DNA of 64,000 nt from Actinomadura chibensis NBRC 106107 (GTDB taxonomy: Bacteria > Actinomycetota > Actinomycetes > Streptosporangiales > Streptosporangiaceae). The translations under genes were made by a program, and so were the position numbers. The notes under the pieces were generated by a model. That model did not search any database, was not told the origin of the DNA, and was given only the letters and a program-made list of their open reading frames with translations. Positions within the stretch are counted from its first letter, which is position 1. Every line of letters begins with the position of its first letter. This document shows, one piece after another, positions 26,709 through 34,300 of the stretch. The DNA lies in contig NZ_BCQP01000025.1 in the NCBI RefSeq assembly GCF_001552135.1, forward strand, positions 62,001-126,000, in the 5' to 3' direction.

Positions 26709-27467
26709 ATGGGAGTCGCAGCACTCAGTTTCAGAAGCGCTGTGGGGGTCGGCCCCGGGCAGGGGATCGGTGGCGCCGCGCGCTCGCGTGAGAACGCCCC
26801 GGAAGCCGAATGGGCACCGCCGTCCTGGGACGAGGTCGTCCGCGAGCACGGCGCCCGCGTGTACCGGCTCGCCTACCGGCTGACCGGCAACCAGCACGAC
26901 GCGGAGGACCTCACGCAGGAGGTCTTCGTCCGCGTGTTCAGGTCCCTGTCGAACTACACGCCGGGGACGTTCGAGGGCTGGCTGCACCGGATCACCACCA
27001 ACCTGTTCCTCGACATGGCGCGGCGCCGCCAGCGCATCCGCTTCGAGGGGCTCGCCGACGACGCTGCCGAACGCCTCCAGGGCCGCGAGCCGACCCCGGC
27101 GCAGGCGTTCGACGACAGCAACTTCGACGCCGACGTCCAGGCCGCGCTCGACGCGCTGGCCCCCGAGTACCGCGCGGCCGTGGTGCTGTGCGACATCGAG
27201 GGCCTCTCCTACGAGGAGATCTCGGCCACGCTCGGCGTCAAGCTCGGGACCGTGCGCAGCCGCATCCACCGGGGCCGGGCCCAGTTGCGGGCCGCCCTGG
27301 AGCACCGCGCGCCGACGCGCCGGCGCCCCGGCACGCGCAACGAGTTCCAGCCCGTGGAGGCGGCGGAGGCCGTCGCGGGCCTCGGCCCGGCCGACGACGG
27401 CGAGCCGCCGCGCGCGGCGGACCCGGCCCTGCCCGGGCCCGTCCGGCCGCAGCCGGAGGGCGTGTAA
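26709..27467 (+). CDS. sigE: ECF RNA polymerase sigma factor SigE
   Basis: A 252-residue sigma factor. Region 2 contains YRLAYRLTGNQHDAEDLTQEVFVRVF and the promoter-melting segment FEGWLHRITTNLF; region 4 contains LAPEYRAAVVLCDIEGLSYEEI and GVKLGTVRSRIHRGR. These nearly match mycobacterial SigE. ATG 26709 was chosen; GTG 26658 is an alternative giving 17 more residues. A downstream anti-sigma factor, RseB-like sensor, HtrA and TatB make an envelope-stress regulon. The C-terminal 50 residues are Pro/Ala-rich and variable. Confidence 0.93.
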   Translation: MGVAALSFRSAVGVGPGQGIGGAARSRENAPEAEWAPPSWDEVVREHGARVYRLAYRLTGNQHDAEDLTQEVFVRVFRSLSNYTPGTFEGWLHRITTNLFLDMARRRQRIRFEGLADDAAERLQGREPTPAQAFDDSNFDADVQAALDALAPEYRAAVVLCDIEGLSYEEISATLGVKLGTVRSRIHRGRAQLRAALEHRAPTRRRPGTRNEFQPVEAAEAVAGLGPADDGEPPRAADPALPGPVRPQPEGV

Positions 27468-27530
27468 AGCTGTGCTTACCGCGCGGGGCGGGACCGCGCG
27501 GGTGTGACAGGACGGTAACTACGGAGGGCG

Positions 27531-27686
27531 GCATGACCGCAGCGAAGCGAGGTTCATGGCGGTCCCCCGCCGGGGGTCTGGGGGGCGTCCCCCGGGAAGG
27601 CGGGGCGGCATGACCGCGGCGAAGCGAGGATCATGGCGGCCCCTCAGCGGGGGTCTCGGGGGCGCCCCCCGGAAAGGCAGGGGCGC
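27531..27686 (+). repeat. 77-bp tandem duplication between sigE and rseA
   Basis: Copy 1 begins at 27531 and copy 2 at 27608. They share GCATGACCGC, GCGAAGCGAGG, TCATGGCGG, the GGGGGTCT centre and the CCCCCGG end. Differences are scattered substitutions. Period 77 equals one 81-bp ORF minus the four-base stop-start overlap. Confidence 0.85.
27533..27613 (+). CDS. 26-residue mini-ORF 1 of a tandem pair (candidate leader peptide)
   Basis: ATG at 27533 is preceded by GGAGGG (27523-27528) at optimal spacing. It encodes a Gly/Arg-rich peptide starting MTAAKRGSWR. Its TGA overlaps the ATG of the second mini-ORF (ATGA). GC-rich stem-loops (CCCCC/GGGGG at 27564-27576, GGGGG/CCCCC at 27581-27593) lie inside the coding part, so ribosome transit could control folding. 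Existence is inferred from start site, coupling and duplication; there is no database support. Confidence 0.5.
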   Translation: MTAAKRGSWRSPAGGLGGVPREGGAA

Positions 27687-27690
27687 GTGA
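27610..27690 (+). CDS. 26-residue mini-ORF 2, coupled to rseA
   Basis: A second copy of the mini-ORF with an identical first ten residues (MTAAKRGSWR), two synonymous changes in that stretch, and a diverged Gly/Pro/Arg tail. GGAAGG (27595-27600) precedes the ATG. Its TGA overlaps the rseA GTG (GTGA), so ribosomes finishing it could reinitiate on the anti-sigma factor gene. A GGGGGCGCCCCC stem lies within it. Confidence 0.5.
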   Translation: MTAAKRGSWRPLSGGLGGAPRKGRGA

Positions 27691-28307
27691 GCTGTCTGGG
27701 GGAACGTCTGACCGCTCTGGTCGACGGTGAGCTGGGGCACGAGGAGCGCGACCGCGCGCTCGCCCATCTCGCGTGCTGCGACCGGTGCAGGGAAGAGGTC
27801 GCCTCGCTGCGCAGGCTCAAGGGCCGGCTGCGGGGGCTCTCGGAGACCCCGGCGACCGACGGCGCCGACGACCTGCCGTCCCCTGACTTCCTCCTCCGGT
27901 TGCGCTCGCTGCCCGCGTCCGGCGCGTCCGGGCCGTCCGGCGGGGTCCCCTCCGAGCAGGCGCCGACCGTCCCGGCCGCGGCGCGGCACTCCGCCCGGCC
28001 GCTGCGATCATCGACCCGCCCGGCCCGGCCGCCGTCCGGCGGGCGGCCGCGCGACAACCGCCCCGGCGGGCACGCCGCCGCGCTGCGCGTCCATCCCCGG
28101 CGCCGCTACCTGGTCATGGGCGCCGCGACGCTGTTCATCGGGCTCGGCGCCGCCTCGTACGCGGCGGGCGGCGGGCAGGATGCCCCCGCCGTCACCCCCG
28201 CGTTCGACCGGTTCGCCGTCGAGCACGCGCTGACCTCCGGCGACGCGCCGATGACCGACCCGCTCACCGACCCGGTCAACCAGGTCCAGGTCTCCCCGGG
28301 GCCGTGA
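27687..28307 (+). CDS. rseA: Zinc-binding membrane anti-sigma factor (RseA-like)
   Basis: A 206-residue protein. The N-terminal ZAS domain carries Hx3Cx2C (H27, C31, C34) with an additional C3. A Pro/Arg-rich linker follows, one transmembrane helix lies near residues 137-158 (YLVMGAATLFIG), and the outer tail is about 45 residues. It would hold SigE inactive at the membrane until proteolysis or redox change. The GTG start is coupled to the preceding mini-ORF and the stop is coupled to the rseB-like gene. Confidence 0.87.
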   Translation: MSCLGERLTALVDGELGHEERDRALAHLACCDRCREEVASLRRLKGRLRGLSETPATDGADDLPSPDFLLRLRSLPASGASGPSGGVPSEQAPTVPAAARHSARPLRSSTRPARPPSGGRPRDNRPGGHAAALRVHPRRRYLVMGAATLFIGLGAASYAAGGGQDAPAVTPAFDRFAVEHALTSGDAPMTDPLTDPVNQVQVSPGP

Positions 28308-29440
28308 GCGCCTCGACCCTCACCCGACCGGGACGGCGCACCTCCGTCCTCGCCTGCGGGCTCGCCTGCGGCCTCGCGCTGGCCGGGGCGCTCGCGGGCG
28401 ACCCGGCCGCGGTCCGCCGGGTGCGCAGCGACCCGGGCGCGGTCGGCCTGCTGCGCGCCGCCGCCGACGCGGCGCGGCGCGTCCCCTACGAGGGGCGCCG
28501 GTTCCTCACGACGTGGAGCCGCAACCGGTCGAGCACGTCCCTGGTCGCGGTGTCGCACACGCCCGGCGAGGGCGTCCGCTACCGCTCCGGGACGGGCGGC
28601 TCGACCGGCTCGACCGGCGAGGTGCTGCGGCCCGACCCGGCGGGCGGCGGCGACGCCGGGCTCACGTCCGCGACGCTCGCCCTGCTGACCCGCAACTACT
28701 CGGTGGTGCGCGGCGCCGACACGACGGTCTGCGGGCGCCGCGCCCGCGTCGTCGAGGCCCGCCGCGCGGACGGCACCGCCGCCGGACGCTTCTGGATCGA
28801 CGCCCAGACCGGCATCGTGCTGCACCGCGAGCTGATCGACGCGACCGGCCACCCGGTGGTCGTCAGCGGCTTCACCGAGATCAGCTACACCGTCCCGGCG
28901 AAGGTCGCCGCGCCCTACGGCCTCGGCGGCACCCGCGGCGGGATCTCCCGGTTCCCCGGCTCCGGCACCGACGCGGCCCGCGCCGGGCACGTCGCCGCCC
29001 TGTGGGGCGACCGGTTGGACCGCGCCGACCTCGCGGGGCTCCGCGAGCGCGGCTGGCCCCTGCCGAAGGACCTGCCGGGGCACCTCGCCCTCTACGAGGC
29101 GCGCCGCGAGACGCCCGGCGACGACGGGCCCGTCCACCTCAGCTACTCCGACGGGCTCGCGTCGGTGTCGGTGTTCGTGCAGCGCGGGCACCTGGACGAG
29201 CGCGCCATGACCGGCTGGCGGCGCGGCGTCCGGGGCGGCCGGACGGTGTTCCGCCGCGAGGAGCTGCGGCGCTGGGCCGTCTCCGCGGGCGACGGCTACG
29301 TCTACACCGTGCTGACCGACGCCCCGCAGAGCACCGCGGTGGCCGTCGCGGCGAGCATGCCGGGCGGCTCCACCCCGTTCTGGACGCGGGTTTCCCGGGG
29401 CGCGCACCGCCTCGCGAGCTCGGTGAACCCGTTCGACTGA
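28304..29440 (+). CDS. MucB/RseB-like sigma-E regulatory protein
   Basis: A 378-residue exported protein. GTG 28304 overlaps the rseA stop. An N-terminal hydrophobic segment (residues 12-30) resembles a signal peptide or anchor. The LolA-like MucB/RseB N-terminal domain follows (FLTTWSRNRSSTSLVAVSHT, VVEARRADGTAAGRFWIDAQTGIVLHRE), then a smaller C-terminal domain (SVSVFVQRG). In proteobacteria RseB protects RseA from proteolysis until lipid or LPS signals displace it. A comparable outer-surface sensor role is inferred from order and coupling. Confidence 0.82.
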   Translation: MSASTLTRPGRRTSVLACGLACGLALAGALAGDPAAVRRVRSDPGAVGLLRAAADAARRVPYEGRRFLTTWSRNRSSTSLVAVSHTPGEGVRYRSGTGGSTGSTGEVLRPDPAGGGDAGLTSATLALLTRNYSVVRGADTTVCGRRARVVEARRADGTAAGRFWIDAQTGIVLHRELIDATGHPVVVSGFTEISYTVPAKVAAPYGLGGTRGGISRFPGSGTDAARAGHVAALWGDRLDRADLAGLRERGWPLPKDLPGHLALYEARRETPGDDGPVHLSYSDGLASVSVFVQRGHLDERAMTGWRRGVRGGRTVFRREELRRWAVSAGDGYVYTVLTDAPQSTAVAVAASMPGGSTPFWTRVSRGAHRLASSVNPFD

Positions 29441-29564
29441 TTCCGCGTCGAAGCGAATGATCACGCGGGCCGGGCCTTTGCCCTAAGGTCTTATGCTCGC
29501 CACATGCCATTCGGGGCACGATGAGCACGGATGACGAGAACCATGCTCGGTAGGAGAGATGGGG

Positions 29565-31469
29565 ATGACGGAAGACAACCGCGGGCCCGTCGGGGCGCCC
29601 TTGGGGGACGACGACCCCGTCCCCGGCCGGGAGCCTGAACGGCAGGAGGCGGCGGCTCCTCCCGAGACGGTGACCGACCAGGAGCTCCCCCTGGACCAGC
29701 CGGTGGACGACCCCGAGCCCGGCCAGGCGCCCGGCGCGGAGGCTGCCTCCGGCTCCGGCCCCGAACCGGCTTCCGCGGCCGCCGCCGACGACGACCCGGA
29801 GCCCGGCCGCGACCGCGCGGCCGACAACGGCTCCGACCGGCTCGTCGCGGGCGGGTTCGCCCCGCCGGACGGCCCGCCCGGACCGCCGGACACCAGCGAG
29901 GACGTCCTGTCCAACGGCTCCACCGCCTCGGCCGGCTCCCGGGGACCGCAGGGCTCCTCCGGCTCCCCGTCCGACCTCGGACCGCAGGAGGTGCCGGTGC
30001 AGGACGCCCCGCCCCACGACATGCCGCAGCCCCCGCCGCCCGTCCCGCTCGACAAGCCCGCCGCGGACTCCTCCGCCGAGCGCGGGCGGCCCGGGTTCGT
30101 CCCCTACGACCAGGACCCGCGCGCGGCGCAGCACGGCCAGCCGTACGGCGGCTGGCCGCAGCAGTCCCACCACGCGCCGCCCCCGCCCGGGGGCGGTCCG
30201 GGCGGCCCGCCGATGGGCCCGCCGCCCGCGCCGATGGGCCCCCCTCCCGGACCCGGCGGCCCCGGCGGCCCTGGCGGTCCCGGGCCGCGGCCGATGGCCG
30301 GGTACGGGATGCCGCCCGGCGGGCCGAACTGGGCGCCGGTGCCCGCGCTTCCGTCCGCCTCGCGCGGCGGTCCGGGCCTCGGCCTGCTCGCCGTCGTCGC
30401 GCTGATCATCGCGCTGGTGGCGGGCGCGGTCGGCGCCGGGGTCGGCGTGATCGCGACCGGCGACGACGATGACGGCGGCTCGGTCAGCCTCGGCGGCAGC
30501 GACAGCAGCGACACCAAGGTGCAGGCCCGTCCGCCGGACTCGGTCGCCGGGGTGGCGCAGCGGGTGCTGCCGAGCGTCGTGATGATCCGCGTGCAGTCCT
30601 CGCAGGGCGAGGTCGGCGGGACCGGCTTCATCGTCAACGGCGGCTACGTCGTCACCAACAACCACGTCGTCGCGGGCGCCGGCGGCGGGCAGATCCAGAT
30701 GGTCTTCAACGACAAGAAGACGCTGCCCGCGACGGTCAAGGGCGCCGACCCGAGCTCGGACGTCGCCGTCCTCAAGCCCGAGGGCCAGCACTCGCTGCCC
30801 GCGCTCGCCGTCGGCGACTCCAGCAAGATCGCGGTCGGCGACCCGGTGATCGCGATCGGCTCGCCGCTCGGCCTGCAGGGCTCGGTCACGACCGGCATCG
30901 TCAGCTCGCTGAACCGCGCGGTGCCGACGCAGGGCGAGGGCGGCGGCGACGCGTCCTACCTGAACGCGATCCAGACCGACGCCGCGATCAACCCCGGCAA
31001 CTCGGGCGGCCCGCTGGTGGACGCCAAGGGCCGCGTGATCGGGATCAACACCGCGATCGCGACGCTCGGCGGCCAGGGCCTCGGCGGCGAGCAGCAGAGC
31101 GGCAGCATCGGCCTCGGCTTCGCGATCCCGATCAACCAGGGCAAGCGGATCGCCGAGGAGATCATCAGGACGGGCAGCGTGAAGCAGGCCAAGCTCGGCG
31201 TCCTCCCCGACCCCCGGTACCAGGACGGCGGCGCCCGCATCATGCCGCAGCCGGTCAACAACCAGGACCCGGTCACCAAGGGCGGCCCGGCGGACAAGGC
31301 GGGCCTGAAGCCCGGCGACGTGATCACGGCCATCGACGACCGTCCGATCGAGGACGCGACCGACCTGATCGCGCAGATCCGCAGCCGCGCCCCCGGCGAC
31401 AAGATCAAGGTGACGTACCAGCGGGGCGGCAAGGAGAGCAGCGTCGAGGTGACGCTCAGCGCCGACTGA
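29565..31469 (+). CDS. htrA: Membrane-anchored HtrA-type serine protease with PDZ domain
   Basis: A 634-residue protein. ATG 29565 is six bases after AGGAGAG, while ATG 29559 touches it and is less likely. Residues 1-265 form an acidic, then Pro/Gly-rich cytoplasmic region. One transmembrane helix is near 271-297. The protease domain has His in NNHVV (about 366), Asp in SSDVAVL (about 398) and Ser in NPGNSGGPL (about 479), then a PDZ domain (about 545-634). It matches the Rv1223 position after sigE/rseA and should degrade misfolded exported proteins or process RseA. Confidence 0.92.
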   Translation: MTEDNRGPVGAPLGDDDPVPGREPERQEAAAPPETVTDQELPLDQPVDDPEPGQAPGAEAASGSGPEPASAAAADDDPEPGRDRAADNGSDRLVAGGFAPPDGPPGPPDTSEDVLSNGSTASAGSRGPQGSSGSPSDLGPQEVPVQDAPPHDMPQPPPPVPLDKPAADSSAERGRPGFVPYDQDPRAAQHGQPYGGWPQQSHHAPPPPGGGPGGPPMGPPPAPMGPPPGPGGPGGPGGPGPRPMAGYGMPPGGPNWAPVPALPSASRGGPGLGLLAVVALIIALVAGAVGAGVGVIATGDDDDGGSVSLGGSDSSDTKVQARPPDSVAGVAQRVLPSVVMIRVQSSQGEVGGTGFIVNGGYVVTNNHVVAGAGGGQIQMVFNDKKTLPATVKGADPSSDVAVLKPEGQHSLPALAVGDSSKIAVGDPVIAIGSPLGLQGSVTTGIVSSLNRAVPTQGEGGGDASYLNAIQTDAAINPGNSGGPLVDAKGRVIGINTAIATLGGQGLGGEQQSGSIGLGFAIPINQGKRIAEEIIRTGSVKQAKLGVLPDPRYQDGGARIMPQPVNNQDPVTKGGPADKAGLKPGDVITAIDDRPIEDATDLIAQIRSRAPGDKIKVTYQRGGKESSVEVTLSAD

Positions 31470-31601
31470 GAGTGATCCCGGGGGATTCGCCCCCGGAAGT
31501 GGCGTGGACGTTGTTCAGGTCCGGTTCATCCGGGCGCGGGATACGCTGTGGGGACCGGTCCGCCGCGCGGCCGGTCCCCTTCGGCGGTGTGTGGAGGACG
31601 C

Positions 31602-31961
31602 GTGTTCGACGTCGGGCTCGGTGAGATGGCGGTGCTGGTCGTCCTCGCCCTGGTCATCTTCGGTGACAAGCTGCCGCAGGTCGCCGGGCAGGCGGGCCGG
31701 ATGCTGCGGCAGTTCCGGGAGATGGCGAACAGCGCCAAGGCCGACCTGCAGGAGGGCCTGGGCCCGGAGTTCAAGGACTTCGACATCACCGACCTGCACC
31801 CGAAGACGTTCGTCCGCAAGCACCTGTTCGAGGACGAGGACGGCTTCGTGAACGGCAAGGACGGCGGCCTCTTCGACAACGAACCGTCCTACGCGACGGC
31901 GGCGAGCGGCTCGGAACTGGACTTCGGCGAGCGGCCGCCGTTCGACAACGAGGCCACCTGA
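31602..31961 (+). CDS. tatB: Sec-independent protein translocase TatB
   Basis: A 119-residue protein. GTG 31602 follows GGAGG by four bases and gives the canonical start VFDVGLGEMAVL. One N-terminal transmembrane helix ends at the FGDKLPQ hinge (Phe-Gly and Pro conserved), then an amphipathic helix and an acidic tail. It recognises twin-arginine precursors with TatC. Its place after htrA follows the mycobacterial order. The upstream 130 bp show no strong promoter. Confidence 0.92.
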   Translation: MFDVGLGEMAVLVVLALVIFGDKLPQVAGQAGRMLRQFREMANSAKADLQEGLGPEFKDFDITDLHPKTFVRKHLFEDEDGFVNGKDGGLFDNEPSYATAASGSELDFGERPPFDNEAT

Positions 31962-31980
31962 GCCCGGTCCCGGAACGACG

Positions 31981-32022
31981 ACGCGAAAGCCCCGCCGGGC
32001 GGACCCGGCGGGGCTTTCGCGT
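31981..32022. terminator. Strong bidirectional terminator between tatB and mrp
   Basis: A perfect 19-bp stem (31981-31999 with 32004-32022) closes a CGGA loop. The outer AAAG and CTTT ends give short T-runs in both directions. Confidence 0.88.
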
Positions 32023-32105
32023 GGTCGGCCTTCGCTTTGCGTGCCGTCCCTCTTGGCCTTCCCTGCCCGATTCCGGGGCCCGGCTCCCGGGCCCGCGGCC
32101 GGAGG

Positions 32106-33245
32106 TCAGCGCTTCTTCGGGGAGATGCCGAGCGACATCCCGGCGAGGCCGCGGGAACGTCCCGCGAGCTTGTCGGCGATGGTGCGCAGCTCCTTGGCGG
32201 CGCCCGAGTCGGGGTCGGACAGGACGAGCGGGACGCCCTCGTCGCCGCCCTCCCGCAGCCGCGGGTCGATCTCCACCTGGCCGAGCATCGGGACGCGGGT
32301 GCCGAGCGTCTTCGTCAGCGCGTCCGCGACCGTCTGGCCGCCGCCCTCGCCGAAGATGTTCTGCCGCTCCCCGCAGTGCGCGCAGGTCAGGTACGCCATG
32401 TTCTCGATCACGCCGACGACCTGCTGGTGGGTCTGCGCGGCGATGGCGCCCGCCCGCTCGGCGACCTCGGCGGCCGCCTGCTGCGGGGTCGTGACGACGA
32501 GGATCTCCGCGGACGGCAGCAGCTGCGCGACGGAGATCGCGATGTCGCCGGTGCCGGGCGGCAGGTCCATCAGCAGGATGTCGAGGTCGCCCCAGTAGAC
32601 GTCCGCGAGGAACTGCTGGAGCGCCCGGTGCAGCATCGGCCCGCGCCACACGACCGGCTGGTTCCCGGCGGTGAACATGCCGACGGAGATGACCTTCACG
32701 TCGTGCGCGGACGGCGGCATGATCATGTCCTGGACCTTGGTGGGCGGCGCGTCCACACCGAGCATCCGGGGCACCGAGTGGCCGTAGATGTCGGCGTCGA
32801 CGACGCCGACCTTGCGGCCCTGCGCGGCGAGCGCGGCGGCCAGGTTCACGGTGACCGACGACTTGCCGACGCCGCCCTTGCCGCTCGCCACCGCGTACAC
32901 CTTGGTCAGCGAGTTCGGCTTCGCGAACGGGATCTCCTTGGCGGGCTCGCCGCCGCGGAGCTTGGTCTGCAGGTCCTTGCGCTGCTCCTCGCTCATCACG
33001 TCGAGGTCGACCCGCACGGACGTGACGCCCGTGAGCTTCGACACGGCCTCGGTGACGTTCTTCGTGATCGTGTCCTTCATGGGACACCCGGCCACGGTCA
33101 GGTAGACGCCCACGCGGACGGCGCCGTCCGCCGCGATGTCGACGTCCTTGACCATGTCGAGCTCGGTGATCGGCTTGCGGATCTCAGGATCGAGCACCGT
33201 GGCGAGCGCCGCGGTCACCTGCTCGGTCGTCAACTGGGAGGCCAT
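32106..33245 (-). CDS. mrp: Mrp/NBP35-family iron-sulfur cluster carrier ATPase
   Basis: A 379-residue protein. The N-terminal MIP18/DUF59 domain (residues 1-95, with AGCPMKDTI) is followed by the ATPase domain: deviant Walker A ASGKGGVGKSS, DADIYGHSVPRMLG, LLMDLPPGTGDIAISV, and the CxxC motif CAHC that binds a bridging 4Fe-4S cluster. It delivers Fe-S clusters to apoproteins. The gene is probably leaderless and divergent from a MarR gene. Confidence 0.93.
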   Translation of the reverse strand: MASQLTTEQVTAALATVLDPEIRKPITELDMVKDVDIAADGAVRVGVYLTVAGCPMKDTITKNVTEAVSKLTGVTSVRVDLDVMSEEQRKDLQTKLRGGEPAKEIPFAKPNSLTKVYAVASGKGGVGKSSVTVNLAAALAAQGRKVGVVDADIYGHSVPRMLGVDAPPTKVQDMIMPPSAHDVKVISVGMFTAGNQPVVWRGPMLHRALQQFLADVYWGDLDILLMDLPPGTGDIAISVAQLLPSAEILVVTTPQQAAAEVAERAGAIAAQTHQQVVGVIENMAYLTCAHCGERQNIFGEGGGQTVADALTKTLGTRVPMLGQVEIDPRLREGGDEGVPLVLSDPDSGAAKELRTIADKLAGRSRGLAGMSLGISPKKR

Positions 33246-33251
33246 GCACCC

Positions 33252-33257
33252 ATGGTA
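33252..33257 (-). promoter_or_regulatory. -10 box TACCAT of a leaderless mrp promoter
   Basis: On the minus strand TACCAT ends six bases before the mrp ATG, with no ribosome site between. Confidence 0.5.
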
Positions 33258-33297
33258 TGAACCCGGGCGGCCTCCCTGTTAATCAGGGGGTCCGGCG

Positions 33298-33303
33298 TAC
33301 GAT
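33298..33303 (+). promoter_or_regulatory. -10 box TACGAT of a leaderless MarR-gene promoter
   Basis: TACGAT ends six bases before the GTG at 33310. CTGTTA 16 bp upstream is a weak -35 candidate. Confidence 0.5.
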
Positions 33304-33309
33304 CGAGCC

Positions 33310-33786
33310 GTGACCGACGGCACCCTGCCCGCCACCGAGCTGAGCGTCTGGCGCGCCATGCTGCGCGCCCACGCGCGGATCGCCCGCCGGCTGCAGGCCG
33401 ACCTGCTGGCCCGGCACGGTCTCGCGCCGGGCTCCTACGACGTGCTCACGAACCTCGGCGAGGCCCCCGGAGGGCGCCTCCGGATGAACGACCTCGCCGA
33501 CCGCGTCCTGCTCTCCCGCAGCGGCCTGACGAGGCTCGTCGACCGGATGGAGCGGGCGGGGCTGGTCGTCCGGCAGTCCTGCCCGAGCGACGCCCGCGGC
33601 CTCTACGCCGTGCTGACCGCCGCCGGGCGGGACCGGCTCGACGAGGCCACCCCGACCTACCGCCGGGGCGTCCGCGACTACCTGCTCGGCCACCTGGACG
33701 AACCCGACCTGCGCACCCTCGGGCACCTGCTCGACCAGCTCACCGACGACCAGCTGACCGACGACGAGGTCCCCGCCCGCGCCTGA
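33310..33786 (+). CDS. MarR-family transcriptional regulator
   Basis: A 158-residue protein with the MarR winged helix. The recognition region is MNDLADRVLLSRSGLTRLVDRMERAGLV (split here only in description), with a wing SDARGLYAVLTAAG, flanked by dimerisation helices. Target genes are unknown. It is divergent from mrp and convergent with the DUF1003 gene, so neither neighbour is an obvious partner except through the 64-bp mrp intergenic region. Confidence 0.87.
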   Translation: MTDGTLPATELSVWRAMLRAHARIARRLQADLLARHGLAPGSYDVLTNLGEAPGGRLRMNDLADRVLLSRSGLTRLVDRMERAGLVVRQSCPSDARGLYAVLTAAGRDRLDEATPTYRRGVRDYLLGHLDEPDLRTLGHLLDQLTDDQLTDDEVPARA

Positions 33787-33802
33787 CCGCGCGGGGCCCG
33801 GG

Positions 33803-34300
33803 TCAGGGCGTCGGATGGTCCTTGGCGTCCATCTCCCGCATGATCTGCTGGAGCTCGGAGCGGAGGAAGTCGCGGGTGACGACCTCGTTCAGCGCCACCC
33901 GCAGCCCGGCGATCTCCCGGGTCAGGTACTCGGTGTCGGCGATGGTGCGCTCGTTGCGCGACCTGTCCTGCTCGTACTGGACGCGGTCCCGGTCGTCCTG
34001 CCGGTTCTGCGCGAGCAGGATCAGCGGCGCCGCGTAGGACGCCTGCAACGACAGCATCAGCGTCAGGAAGATGAACGGGTACGGGTCGAACCTCAGGAAG
34101 GCGGGCGCGAGGAAGTTCCAGCCGAGCCAGAGGGTCACGAACACCGTCATGTAGACGAGGAACCGCGCCGTCCCGAGGAACCGCGCGATGCGCTCGGACA
34201 GCCGTCCGAACGACTCGGGGTCGTAGTGCACCCGCGGGACGAGCGTGCGGCGGACCTCCCTCGGCTGGTCCAGGCGGGCCGTCATCTGGCGTGTCGTCAT
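33803..34300 (-). CDS. DUF1003 membrane protein
   Basis: A 165-residue protein with a basic N-terminus, two transmembrane helices (about residues 45-63 and 78-98) separated by the conserved FDPYPFIFLTLMLSLQASYAAP-type segment, and a C-terminal coiled coil of about 60 residues. The ATG overlaps the MgtE-like stop (TGATG); GTG 34303 is an alternative. The same pair order occurs in mycobacteria. Coupling suggests that the two proteins act together at the membrane. Confidence 0.88.
   Translation of the reverse strand: MTTRQMTARLDQPREVRRTLVPRVHYDPESFGRLSERIARFLGTARFLVYMTVFVTLWLGWNFLAPAFLRFDPYPFIFLTLMLSLQASYAAPLILLAQNRQDDRDRVQYEQDRSRNERTIADTEYLTREIAGLRVALNEVVTRDFLRSELQQIMREMDAKDHPTP

Noticed and set aside
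27468..27690. The duplicated GC-rich stem-loops between sigE and rseA as intrinsic terminators
   Set aside because: No T-tract follows, the stems lie inside coupled ORFs and the downstream rseA needs readthrough. I prefer the leader-ORF reading but keep the alternative in the finding.
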